Of a stretch of 64,000 nucleotides of DNA, positions 33,779 to 42,567 are shown piece by piece. Position 1 is the first letter of the stretch. Each line of letters starts with the position of its first letter. The notes under the pieces are model-generated. The model searched no databases. It was not told where the DNA came from and worked only from the letters and a program-made list of their open reading frames with translations. Origin of the DNA: an uncultured Bacilli bacterium (lineage in GTDB: Bacteria > Bacillota_I > Bacilli_A > RF39 > UBA660); the NCBI GenBank assembly GCA_934102055.1, contig CAKOSE010000002.1, positions 41,933-105,932 of the forward strand, given 5' to 3'. The translations under genes and the position numbers were made by a program.

Positions 33779-35374
33779 ATGGCAAAAAAGAAAAAAAACA
33801 AAAAACTAAAACTACATCCAGTAACAAGTTTTATCATACTCATATTAGCAACAATACTATTAAGTGCAATACTTTCAATATTTAACATATCAGCATCATA
33901 TGATAGTATCAATCAAGATACAAACGAACTAGAACAAACAATAGTAACAGTAAAAAACATGTTATCATACGATGGAATAAAATCAATAATAAGTAACGCA
34001 TCTACAAATTTCATAAGTTTCACAACAGTAAGTACACTAATAATAACACTAATGGGAATAGCAGTAGCAGAAGAAACAGGACTAATCCAAGTATTCCTAA
34101 AAAGAAAACTCGCGAAAATAAATCCAAAAATAATAACATTTCTCCTATTCCTGTTAGCAGTATTTTCAAGTATAGTAAACGAAGTAGGATACGCAGTGCT
34201 AATACCATTAGGTGCCCTTCTATTTCTATTTAACGGAAGAAATCCACTGGCAGGAATAATGACAGCATTCGCCGGTGTAGCATTCGGTTACAGTGTAAGT
34301 TTCTTCGTAGGAAGTACAGATATGTCATTAATACCATATACAATAAGTGCTGCACATCTAATAGATGAAACATTCTATGTAAGAATGACATCAAATCTAT
34401 ATATAATGATCTTCTCATGTATAGTAATATCTATAGTAGGAACAATCATAACAGAAAAATATATAGTAAAAAAAGTAGGAAGATACGTTCACAAGAAAAA
34501 AGACGATCTAGATCAAACAAAAGAAATAGAATACTTAGACTTGCAATATGAAGAACAAAAGAAAATAAAATCTGAAGAACAAGAGAAAAAAGGACTAAAA
34601 TATGCCCTAGTAGCAGCACTAATCATAACAGCAATATTCGCATATATGATAGTACCAGGACTACCATTCTCAGGAGCCCTACTAGATAGTACAGAAAAAT
34701 CATATGCATATCAATTATTCGGAGCAAATTCATATCTAGAATCAGGATTTACATATATGCTAGCACTATTCCTAATAGTAACAGGAATAGCATATGCAAT
34801 CGGGGCAAAATCAATAAAAAATGACAAAGAACTAATGAAAAAATTAACAAACAAACTAAGTACCCTAGGAATACTACTAGTAATGATATTCTTTGCCTCA
34901 CAATTCATAGCAATATTTAAAGAAACAAACATAGGAACCATAATAGTAGTATTCCTATCTAATATACTAAAATCAATTCCATTATCAGGAACATTACTAA
35001 TAATAGTAGCAATCATAGTAATAGCAATATCAAATCTATTCGTACCAAGTACAATGACAAAGTGGATAATAATATCTCCTATTCTGGTACCAGCTATGAT
35101 GCAACTAAATATGTCTCCACAATATTCACAATTCATCTTTAGAGCAGCAGAATCAATGACAAATGGAGTAACACCACTCCTAGCATATTTTGTAGTATAT
35201 ATAGGGTACCTAAACATCTATAACAAAGAAGAAAACAAAGTATACGGAGTAAGAGACGGATTAAAATACATGATGCCATATCTAATAGCACTTTCAGTAG
35301 CATGGATAGCAATCATTCTGTTGTGGTATCTAATAGGATTACCATTAGGACCAGGAGCATACCCAGTATTATAA
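33779..35374 (+). CDS. AbgT-family transporter
   Basis: A 531-residue membrane protein with about 11-13 helices. GRNPLAGIMTAFAGVAFGYS and the C-terminal IGLPLGPGAYPVL are typical of AbgT/MtrF transporters. Members move p-aminobenzoyl-glutamate or export sulfonamides; the substrate here is not evident. A charged cytoplasmic loop (about 240-275) separates the two halves. It lies 4 nt after DUF951 and 15 nt before ychF, inside a housekeeping operon. Confidence 0.88.
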   Translation: MAKKKKNKKLKLHPVTSFIILILATILLSAILSIFNISASYDSINQDTNELEQTIVTVKNMLSYDGIKSIISNASTNFISFTTVSTLIITLMGIAVAEETGLIQVFLKRKLAKINPKIITFLLFLLAVFSSIVNEVGYAVLIPLGALLFLFNGRNPLAGIMTAFAGVAFGYSVSFFVGSTDMSLIPYTISAAHLIDETFYVRMTSNLYIMIFSCIVISIVGTIITEKYIVKKVGRYVHKKKDDLDQTKEIEYLDLQYEEQKKIKSEEQEKKGLKYALVAALIITAIFAYMIVPGLPFSGALLDSTEKSYAYQLFGANSYLESGFTYMLALFLIVTGIAYAIGAKSIKNDKELMKKLTNKLSTLGILLVMIFFASQFIAIFKETNIGTIIVVFLSNILKSIPLSGTLLIIVAIIVIAISNLFVPSTMTKWIIISPILVPAMMQLNMSPQYSQFIFRAAESMTNGVTPLLAYFVVYIGYLNIYNKEENKVYGVRDGLKYMMPYLIALSVAWIAIILLWYLIGLPLGPGAYPVL

Positions 35375-35389
35375 CAAGGAGGAAAAAAC

Positions 35390-36487
35390 ATGAGTTTAAA
35401 AGCAGGAATAGTAGGACTCCCAAACGTAGGAAAATCAACACTCTTTAATGCAATAACAAAAAAAGATATATTAATAGCAAATTATCCATTCGCAACAATA
35501 GATCCAAACATAGGAATAGTAAATGTTCCAGATGAAAGACTAATAAAACTAGCTCAAATGTATAATCCAAAAGAAATAAAACCAGCAAGTTTTGAATTTG
35601 TAGATATCGCAGGAATTGTAAAAGGAGCATCTGAAGGCGAAGGACTAGGAAACAAATTCCTATCACACATAAGAGAAGTCGATGCAATATGTGAAGTAGT
35701 AAGATGTTTTGATAACAAAGAAATAACTCACGTCGAAGGAAATGTAGATCCAATAAGAGACGTAGAAATAATAAACCTAGAATTAGCCCTAGCAGATCTA
35801 GAAATAATCTCTAATAGAATAGATAAAATAAAGAAAAAAGCCCAAACAACAAAAGATAAAGAAGCTCTAATCGAGCTAACAGCACTTGAAAAATCCAAAG
35901 AAGCCTTAGAAAAAAATATTCCATTAAGATTAATAAAATATGATGAAGAAGAACTATTCTCATTAAAATCATTCAATCTACTAACACTAAAACCACATAT
36001 ATACCTAGCAAACGTAAGTGAAGATGAAATAAACAACGACAATAAATATGTAAAAACACTAGAAGAATATGCATCAAAAGAAAATTCAAAAGTAATCAAA
36101 GTATCAGCAAAAATAGAATCAGAACTAGCAGAACTAGAAGAAGACGATAAAAACGAAATGCTAAAAGAACTAGGAATAGAAAAAAGTGGACTAGATAAAC
36201 TAGTAGAAACAACCTATTCCCTACTAGGACTAAAAACATACTTCACAGCAGGACCACAAGAAGTAAGAGCATGGACTTACAAAGACGGAATGAATGCAAA
36301 AGAATGTGCAGGAATCATCCACACAGACTTTGAAAAAGGCTTCATAAAAGCAGAAATAATAGCATACAAAGACATGTTAGAAGCAGGAACAGAACAAAAA
36401 GTAAAAGAACTAGGAAAACTAAGACTAGAAGGAAAAGATTACCTAATGCAAGACGGAGATATATGTCATTTTAGATTTAACCTATAG
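35390..36487 (+). CDS. ychF: Ribosome-binding ATPase YchF
   Basis: An Obg-like P-loop protein of 365 aa that prefers ATP. P-loop GLPNVGKST (8-16), switch FVDIAGIVKGASEGEGLGNK, a coiled-coil insert and a C-terminal TGS domain (FTAGPQEVRAWTYKDGMNA, then FIKAEIIAY). The gene order parB...ychF-rpsF-ssb-rpsR is Bacillus-like except for the inserted pilin/ATP-grasp block. Confidence 0.97.
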   Translation: MSLKAGIVGLPNVGKSTLFNAITKKDILIANYPFATIDPNIGIVNVPDERLIKLAQMYNPKEIKPASFEFVDIAGIVKGASEGEGLGNKFLSHIREVDAICEVVRCFDNKEITHVEGNVDPIRDVEIINLELALADLEIISNRIDKIKKKAQTTKDKEALIELTALEKSKEALEKNIPLRLIKYDEEELFSLKSFNLLTLKPHIYLANVSEDEINNDNKYVKTLEEYASKENSKVIKVSAKIESELAELEEDDKNEMLKELGIEKSGLDKLVETTYSLLGLKTYFTAGPQEVRAWTYKDGMNAKECAGIIHTDFEKGFIKAEIIAYKDMLEAGTEQKVKELGKLRLEGKDYLMQDGDICHFRFNL

Positions 36488-36507
36488 AACTGAAAAGTTC
36501 TTTTTTT
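36486..36507 (+). terminator. Terminator after ychF
   Basis: AGAACT-GAAA-AGTTCT followed by T-run; overlaps the ychF stop. Confidence 0.8.
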
Positions 36508-36562
36508 AAACAAAAAAATATGCTATAATCAAATTAACTAAAATAATAAGGAGAAGTTAATT

Positions 36563-38563
36563 ATGAAAAAAAGTAAAGCATTCACCCTAGTCGAAGTCCT
36601 AGTAGTAATAGTAATACTAGCCCTACTAGCACTCTTAATAATACCAAACATAACTAAATACACAGAAAAAGCAAAAGATAAATATAACGACTCACTAAAA
36701 GACGAATTACTACTCGCAGGAAAAGACTTTTACACAAACAACAGATCAAGAATACCCACAAGCATAAGCCCATATCTAAACGACTACGTATCACTAAAAG
36801 AACTAGCATCACAAAACTACATATCAAAAGAATTCCTAGACAAAAACAAAAACAATTGTATGGACAAAAGTTACGTAGCAATAACAAGAAAAGAAGGTAC
36901 AAATAAATACAATTACAACGTTTGTTTAATATGTGGAGGACAAAAAGTTGAGTGGGATGATCAATATTGTAGTGCCTCAAAAATATCCCAAGTATCTTGT
37001 GAGCAACAAATATCAAATTTATCTGAAAACAAAGAAAAAGGAAATGTAGAAATAAACTATTATCATGGCGATGAATACATAGATATAACAATAAAACCTC
37101 CAAAACATGACAATCAAACAGTAATAGTAAACGGAACACTAAAACTTAAAAAAGCAGCACAACCAGGACAAGTTTCTTATAAGTTAATAAATAAAGCAAC
37201 AAACAAAATTATAAAAACAGGTAATATAAATAAAAATACTCCTATTGCACTTATTGATAACCAAATAGAAGGACAAGAACCACAAGAATACAGATTATCT
37301 TTTTCTCAAAATAACAAACAACTAAATCTAAAAAATGGAAGCATTGATATAGAACTAAACATAAAAACTAACATAGAATACAATTTCGATTATAAAAAAA
37401 AGGCCCAAGAATTCTAAGTCCCTGTAACAGGAGACTATACAATAGAGCTTTGGGGAGCAGCAGGAAACTATAAACAAACTACAATAGATAAAGTAGGAAA
37501 AGGAGCATACACAAAAGGAATAATTACTTTACAAGAAAGAGAAAAACTATATATTTATACAGGTAAAAATGCAACAGATAACGATAAAGATGAAGATGCC
37601 TATAAAAAAGAATCCTTTAATGCTGGAAGTACTGCACAAGGAATAATAAAATATCCAAAAAATTCTAATAATCTTACAGGATACCATAACTCATCATCTG
37701 GAGGAGGGGCAACAGATGTAAGATTAAAAAAAGAAACAAATTGGAACGATGAAAAAAGCTTACAATCTAGAATAATGGTAGCAGCAGGAGGTGGCGGAAC
37801 TCAGTATTATTATTCAACATCAGGAACAGAACAAAAAGTCCTAGGAATCGGAGGAGCCGGTGGAGGTCTAATGGGCTATCCAGGTTCACAAAAATTTATA
37901 ACAGGACTTAGTAGAAGTAACATTCACATTCTTGAAAATTATGGAAAAACAACAAATGTAACGGGATACAATCAAGAATTTGCATTTGTCTCGGGTGGTT
38001 CTCAAACATCAGGAGGTCTTGCAAATAAATGTATAAAAAATTCAAAAGAATGTGACTCAGAATCAAAGGGAAGCAATGGGTCCTTCGGAATCGGCGGAAA
38101 TGGTTCAAAAAATGAAGCTGGAGGCGGAGGCGGAGGCGGCTACTACGGCGGAGGTGGTGGTGGTGTAGCACACTTTACTGAAGCTGAATCAGGACTTTGC
38201 CACTCTTCCGGAGCAGGAGGCTCATCTTACATATCTGGTCATACAGGAAGTATCTCATATATAAACAAAAACAATTCATCATGTAAAGAAATAGTAAAAG
38301 ATCATAATCCATCTACTTACGAAGGAACAACAAAAAAAGAATGTTCATACTATGATAATACTTACATCTTTAAAAATACAACAATGGTAGATGGACAAGG
38401 TTATGTATGGAAAAATAAAAGAACAACAAAAAAATCATTAGATAAACCAAATACAGGTTCAGGAAAAGCCAAAATAACATCACAAAATCAAAGTACAACA
38501 AGTACATTAAAACTAACTTCAAAAACAATAGATTGTACAGTAAAAAGAGTACAAAGCAAGTAG
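36563..38563 (+). pseudogene. Type IV prepilin-like protein fused to a glycine-rich domain, split by one stop codon
   Basis: One 667-codon frame interrupted only by a TAA at 37415-37417. The first part (284 aa) has a prepilin signal, KKSKAFTLVEVLVVIVILAL, with Ala before the cleavage site, then four to six cysteines. Directly after the stop the frame resumes VPVTGDYTIELWGAAG and continues to a Gly-rich domain (VAAGGGG; GGGGGGYYGGGGGGVAHF; SGAGGSSYISG) of the kind found in bacterial surface proteins. Upstream KKAQEF and downstream VPVTG fit each other as one domain. So the gene is either recently inactivated, read through, or affected by a sequencing error. AAGGAG precedes the ATG. Confidence 0.8.
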
Positions 38564-38578
38564 AAATACTTGCTTTAT
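38553..38578 (+). terminator. Terminator after the prepilin gene
   Basis: AAAGCAAGTA-GAAA-TACTTGCTTT; short T-run. Confidence 0.75.
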
Positions 38579-38637
38579 TCATTATTGACAATACTAAAAC
38601 AACAAGGTTATAATAAAACTAAATAAAGGAGAAGATT

Positions 38638-39666
38638 ATGAAAAGTACAAAAATAATGATAGAAAAAATAAAAGAAATAAACTTCAAAAGAATGGATCAA
38701 TTAGCAAAATATATAGCAGAACAAAATAACAAAACTCCAGGATACGTAAAAAGAGATATGTTTAAAAACTTCTTAAAATATAAAATAGGATACACAGACT
38801 ATTTCAAGAGTGATTATATAAATCTAACAACAAAACAAAAAGAAGACTTCGTAACATCAAGAAACTTCTTCAACATCTTAGCATACCTAAACCCAAGAGA
38901 ATATAGAATAGTAACAAAAGATAAACTAATCTTTAACCAAATATTTAAAGACTATATAAAAAGAGATTTTATAGATATAAGAACCTCTTCCGAAGAAGAT
39001 ATAAAAAAATTCATTAAAGGAAAAAAACACGTTTTTGCAAAACCAAACACAGACTTCGGAGGACATAACATAGAAAAAATAACAGTCAAAGACATAACAG
39101 ATCTAAAAGAATTCAAAAATAAACTAATCCAAAACAAACAATATCTCCTAGAAGATGAAATAATCCAAAACAAAGAAGTAAATAAAATAAATCCAAATGC
39201 AGTAAACACATTTAGAATAATAACCCTATATAAAGATGGAAAGGCTCATGTCCTAGCAAACTCATTTAGAATAAGCCTAGACGAAAACCCTGCTATTCAA
39301 TGTTGGGACGCATATATGAGACTAAATGAAGACGGAACCCCAGCCTGCAAATTCGTAGACGATGCCGGAAAAATATTCGACACCCATCCCCTAACAGGAT
39401 TTGATTTTAACACCATAAAAAAAATACCATACGTAAAAGAATCATATGAAATGGTAAAACAAGCAGCCCTACTAATTCCAGAAATAAGATATATAGGTTG
39501 GGATGTAGCACTAACAGAAAAAGGTCCAGTAGTAATCGAAGGAAACGAATATCCAAGCTATGGACTAATCCAAAACTATTTATTAAACAAAGATAATCCA
39601 GGGCACCTAAAACAAATAAAAGATGTTCTAGGAGAAGAATTTAAAAATATAAAATTAAACAATTAA
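38638..39666 (+). CDS. ATP-grasp enzyme, sugar-transfer-associated type
   Basis: A 342-residue protein fitting the ATP-grasp family found in capsule and surface-polysaccharide clusters. HVFAKPNTDFGGHNIEKI holds the ATP-binding lysine and Gly loop; NAVNTFRIITLYKDGKAHVL and the C-terminal VVIEGNEYPS, with the metal-binding Glu-Asn pair, are the other grasp motifs. It would ligate an amino acid or sugar acid to an acceptor; substrate unknown. No other polysaccharide gene is next to it; a dead membrane gene follows. Confidence 0.82.
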   Translation: MKSTKIMIEKIKEINFKRMDQLAKYIAEQNNKTPGYVKRDMFKNFLKYKIGYTDYFKSDYINLTTKQKEDFVTSRNFFNILAYLNPREYRIVTKDKLIFNQIFKDYIKRDFIDIRTSSEEDIKKFIKGKKHVFAKPNTDFGGHNIEKITVKDITDLKEFKNKLIQNKQYLLEDEIIQNKEVNKINPNAVNTFRIITLYKDGKAHVLANSFRISLDENPAIQCWDAYMRLNEDGTPACKFVDDAGKIFDTHPLTGFDFNTIKKIPYVKESYEMVKQAALLIPEIRYIGWDVALTEKGPVVIEGNEYPSYGLIQNYLLNKDNPGHLKQIKDVLGEEFKNIKLNN

Positions 39667-39675
39667 GAGATAATT

Positions 39676-39927
39676 ATGAACGAAGAAATAGAAAAAATAA
39701 AACAAAGAAACAAACGAGTATAATTAGATAAAAACTAGGGAACAAGTAAAACAATAAGAACTTTTATATGTATATTAACCTACATAATAGTACTAATATA
39801 TTCATATATAATAAAAAGTACAAGTAGTATTTTTCTAAGTTCATTAGTACCAGTAATAGGTTTCGCCTTATCTACCCTATCCTTAAAATATATAAGAAAA
39901 CTATGGGAAAAACAAAACAAAAACTAG
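39676..39927 (+). pseudogene. Small membrane protein gene with two in-frame stops
   Basis: An 84-codon frame with TAA at 39721 and TAG at 39736, otherwise open. The C-terminal part carries two hydrophobic helices (TFICILTYIIVLIYSYII and IFLSSLVPVIGFALSTLSL) and a basic tail. It follows the ATP-grasp gene by 9 nt and was probably its partner. Family not recognised. Confidence 0.65.
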
Positions 39928-39953
39928 ACAAAAACAAAATTTATTGTTATAAT
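39925..39953 (+). promoter_or_regulatory. Promoter of rpsF-ssb-rpsR
   Basis: TAGACA, 17-bp spacer, TATAAT (39948-39953) with a TG at the extended -10 position. It overlaps the stop of the dead membrane gene. Confidence 0.82.
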
Positions 39954-39960
39954 ACAAAAC

Positions 39961-40020
39961 GAGTATTAAATTACTCCTTGCTTCATCAGAAGCCATAAGA
40001 CCAAAAGGAGGTGTAAAAGT
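39961..40020 (+). promoter_or_regulatory. rpsF leader with two mutually exclusive hairpins
   Basis: CTCCTT (39974-39979) can pair with AAGGAG (40005-40010), hiding the ribosome binding site of rpsF, with an inner GCTTC-ATCA-GAAGC stem. Alternatively GAGTA (39961-39965) pairs with TACTC (39972-39976), freeing it. rpsF leaders are known to bind the S6:S18 complex in other bacteria; I infer a similar autoregulation but cannot confirm the known motif. Confidence 0.5.
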
Positions 40021-40308
40021 ATGAAAAAGTACGAAATAATGTTCATCGTAAAACCAACACTAGAAGAAGCATCAATCAAAAAAGCATACGAAGATATGAA
40101 AAAAGTACTAACAGATAACAATGCTAACATACTTGAAGAAAAAGAAATGGGACAAAGAGATTTAGCTTATGAAATAAAAAAGCATAAAACAGGTTACTAT
40201 TATCTTTTAACAGTTGAAGCTCCAAGAGAAGCAATCAGCGAATTCAATCGTATAGTTAACATTAGTGACACAGTTATCCGTGCATTAGTAACAAAAATGG
40301 AAAATTAA
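40021..40308 (+). CDS. rpsF: 30S ribosomal protein S6
   Basis: 95-residue S6 with the family start KKYEIMFIVKPTLEEA and the end VIRALVTKMEN. It pairs with S18 in the 30S platform. First gene of the rpsF-ssb-rpsR operon. Confidence 0.98.
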   Translation: MKKYEIMFIVKPTLEEASIKKAYEDMKKVLTDNNANILEEKEMGQRDLAYEIKKHKTGYYYLLTVEAPREAISEFNRIVNISDTVIRALVTKMEN

Positions 40309-40318
40309 GAGGTAAAAA

Positions 40319-40822
40319 ATGAATAAAGTATTTTTAATAGGAAGATTAGTAAGAGATCCAGAATTAAGATATACATCTTCAAACATACCAGTTGCAACAT
40401 TCTCTCTAGCAGTAAACAGAAACTTTGCTGGACAAAACGGAGAAAGAGAAACAGATTTCATTAACATAGTTGTTTGGAGAAAACAAGCAGAAAACTGTAA
40501 AAATTATATAAATCAAGGCAGTCAAGTTGCTATAGACGGACGTATTCAAACAAGAAGTTATGATGATCAAAATGGTCAAAAAAGATATGTAACAGAAGTA
40601 GTAGCAGATAATGTTCAATTTTTAGATACAAAAGCATCAAGAGAACAAAGAGAACAAAACATTAACGCAAATCCATATGGTATAGAAACACAACAAGAAA
40701 ACGTTAATCCGTATAATTTTGACAAACAACAAACAAATAACAAAGCAAGATCTATTCCAGAAGATCCATTTAAAGACTTCGGATCAGAAATAAAAATTGA
40801 AGAAAACGACTTGCCATTCTAA
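40319..40822 (+). CDS. ssb: Single-stranded DNA-binding protein
   Basis: 167-residue SSB: an OB fold (about 1-105, MNKVFLIGRLVRDPELRYT), a Gln/Asn-rich linker and the acidic tip ENDLPF that binds partner proteins. In B. subtilis the operon is induced in competence by ComK, which is notable because a comK homologue lies in this window; I did not find a clear ComK box. Confidence 0.98.
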   Translation: MNKVFLIGRLVRDPELRYTSSNIPVATFSLAVNRNFAGQNGERETDFINIVVWRKQAENCKNYINQGSQVAIDGRIQTRSYDDQNGQKRYVTEVVADNVQFLDTKASREQREQNINANPYGIETQQENVNPYNFDKQQTNNKARSIPEDPFKDFGSEIKIEENDLPF

Positions 40823-40841
40823 TCTATAAGGAGGAAAAAAC

Positions 40842-41057
40842 ATGGCAGAATTCTATAAAAAAAGAAAAAAAAGATGTTACATGTGTGAAGGAAAAGAAAT
40901 CAACTATAAAGACGTTGATATCCTAAAAAAATATATAAATGAAAGAGGAAAAATTCTTCCAAGACGTGTAACTGGAGCATGTGCTAAACATCAAAGATAT
41001 ATAGCAGGAGAAATCAAAAAAGCACGTGTAATTGGTCTATTACCATTCGTAAAATAA
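40842..41057 (+). CDS. rpsR: 30S ribosomal protein S18
   Basis: 71-residue S18, with KKRCYMCEGKEINYKDVD and the RRVTGACAKHQRYIAGEIK core. Three cysteines suggest the zinc-binding form. Ends the operon before a strong terminator. Confidence 0.98.
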   Translation: MAEFYKKRKKRCYMCEGKEINYKDVDILKKYINERGKILPRRVTGACAKHQRYIAGEIKKARVIGLLPFVK

Positions 41058-41078
41058 ACAATTTTGTTTATTTTTTTT
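41052..41078 (+). terminator. Terminator after rpsR
   Basis: AAATAAAC-AATTTT-GTTTATTT with T-run. Confidence 0.88.
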
Positions 41079-41147
41079 CTTATCCAAAAAAAATGACATA
41101 TCCCTATTTTTTTGATATAATATTTAAAGAAACAAGGGAGGAGTACT

Positions 41148-42110
41148 ATGGGACTAAAAGAATTAAAAAAACAAATATCAAAAGAAATGTTTCACTCCAA
41201 AGAAGTATTCTTAACAGCACACAAAGAAATAGATCTAGATGCCTTTGCATCTATGGTAGGATTTTCATTAATATCAAAAAAATATAAAAACAAAACTTAT
41301 CTAATAATAGACGATAAAGAAATAGAACCCGCAACCAAACAAGCACTAAATTCCGTAAAATCAAAAATAAATATAATAACATCAAAAAAGGCAAAAGGAT
41401 TAATCACAAAAAAATCTATTCTCTATATACTAGATACCAATAAACCAAAACTAATATGTTGCGAAAATCTCCTAGAAAACTTTAAAGAAGTAACAGTAAT
41501 AGATCATCACACAAAAAGCCAAGAAACACTAAAATCAAAAAAATTATATATAGACGAAAAATCAACTTCTACCTGCGAAATAGTAGCAAATTTATTAAAT
41601 AAATTCAGAATAAAAGTACCAAAACAATACGCAACATTAATGCTCGGAGGAATAGCACTAGATACAAACAACTTCATGTACAAAATGACAAGAAAAGCAT
41701 TTTATTATTGTTACTATCTATCAACAAAAGGAGCAGACGTAAACGAAGCTCAAAGCTTTTTAAAACAAGACCTAGAAGAATACGTAAATAGATCAAAAAT
41801 GGTAGGGAATACAAAAATAGACGGAGAAATAGCCCTAGCAACAGGACAAAAAGGAAAAATATACACAAGACAAGAACTGGCAAAAACAGCAGATTTACTC
41901 CTACAATTCAAAGGAATAAAAACATCATTTGCAATAGGATACCTAGAAAAAAACAAAGTAGGAATAAGCACTAGATCGATCAAAAAAATAGATGCAGGAA
42001 AACTAATGGAAGAATTCGGAGGCGGAGGAAACAAAACCGAAGCCGCAGCAATAATAGAAAACACAACCATAAAAAAAATTGAAGAACAAATATATCAAAA
42101 AATAAAATAA
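41148..42110 (+). CDS. DHH/DHHA1 phosphodiesterase, GdpP lacking its sensor half
   Basis: A 320-residue protein with DHH motifs: His25, Asp29 and Asp31 (AHKEIDLDAFAS), Asp96 (LDTN), DHH at 119-121, and the DHHA1 GGGGNK loop near the end. It occupies the gdpP slot (gdpP-rplI-dnaB), but the two membrane helices, PAS and degenerate GGDEF domains of GdpP (normally about 650 aa in all) are absent. The likely substrate is c-di-AMP or pApA. GGGAGGAG precedes the ATG and nothing resembling the lost part lies upstream. Confidence 0.85.
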   Translation: MGLKELKKQISKEMFHSKEVFLTAHKEIDLDAFASMVGFSLISKKYKNKTYLIIDDKEIEPATKQALNSVKSKINIITSKKAKGLITKKSILYILDTNKPKLICCENLLENFKEVTVIDHHTKSQETLKSKKLYIDEKSTSTCEIVANLLNKFRIKVPKQYATLMLGGIALDTNNFMYKMTRKAFYYCYYLSTKGADVNEAQSFLKQDLEEYVNRSKMVGNTKIDGEIALATGQKGKIYTRQELAKTADLLLQFKGIKTSFAIGYLEKNKVGISTRSIKKIDAGKLMEEFGGGGNKTEAAAIIENTTIKKIEEQIYQKIK

Positions 42111-42120
42111 GGAGGCTAAC

Positions 42121-42558
42121 ATGAAAGTAATATTTATAAAGGATCTAAAAAACCAAGGCAAAAAAGGAGAAATAAAAGAAGTTAAAGATGGATATGCAAA
42201 AAATTTCTTAATAAAAAATGGATATGCAATAAAAGAAACAAAAGAAAGCCTAAGAATATTAGATAGAGATAACAAAAAAGCCCAAGAACTAGATGAACAA
42301 CATAAAAAAGAAGCCCAAGAATTAAAACAAAAACTAGAACAAGAAAAAATCTCATTTCAAGTAAAAACAGGACAAAATGATAAAGTATTTGGAAGCATAT
42401 CAGCAAAACAAATAAAAGATAAACTAGATGAAAAATATAAAATAGACAAAAAACAAATATTAATAAAAAACCAAATAACATCATTAGGTTTTCACGAGGT
42501 AGAAATACACTTGTATAAAGATATAATAGCAAAAATAAAAGTAGAAGTAAAAAAGTAG
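42121..42558 (+). CDS. rplI: 50S ribosomal protein L9
   Basis: 145-residue L9: an N-terminal RNA-binding domain (KVIFIKDLKNQGKKGEIKEV), a long central helix and a C-terminal domain with VFGSISAKQI. Ten nt after the DHH gene. Confidence 0.98.
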   Translation: MKVIFIKDLKNQGKKGEIKEVKDGYAKNFLIKNGYAIKETKESLRILDRDNKKAQELDEQHKKEAQELKQKLEQEKISFQVKTGQNDKVFGSISAKQIKDKLDEKYKIDKKQILIKNQITSLGFHEVEIHLYKDIIAKIKVEVKK

Positions 42559-42567
42559 GTGCATAAT

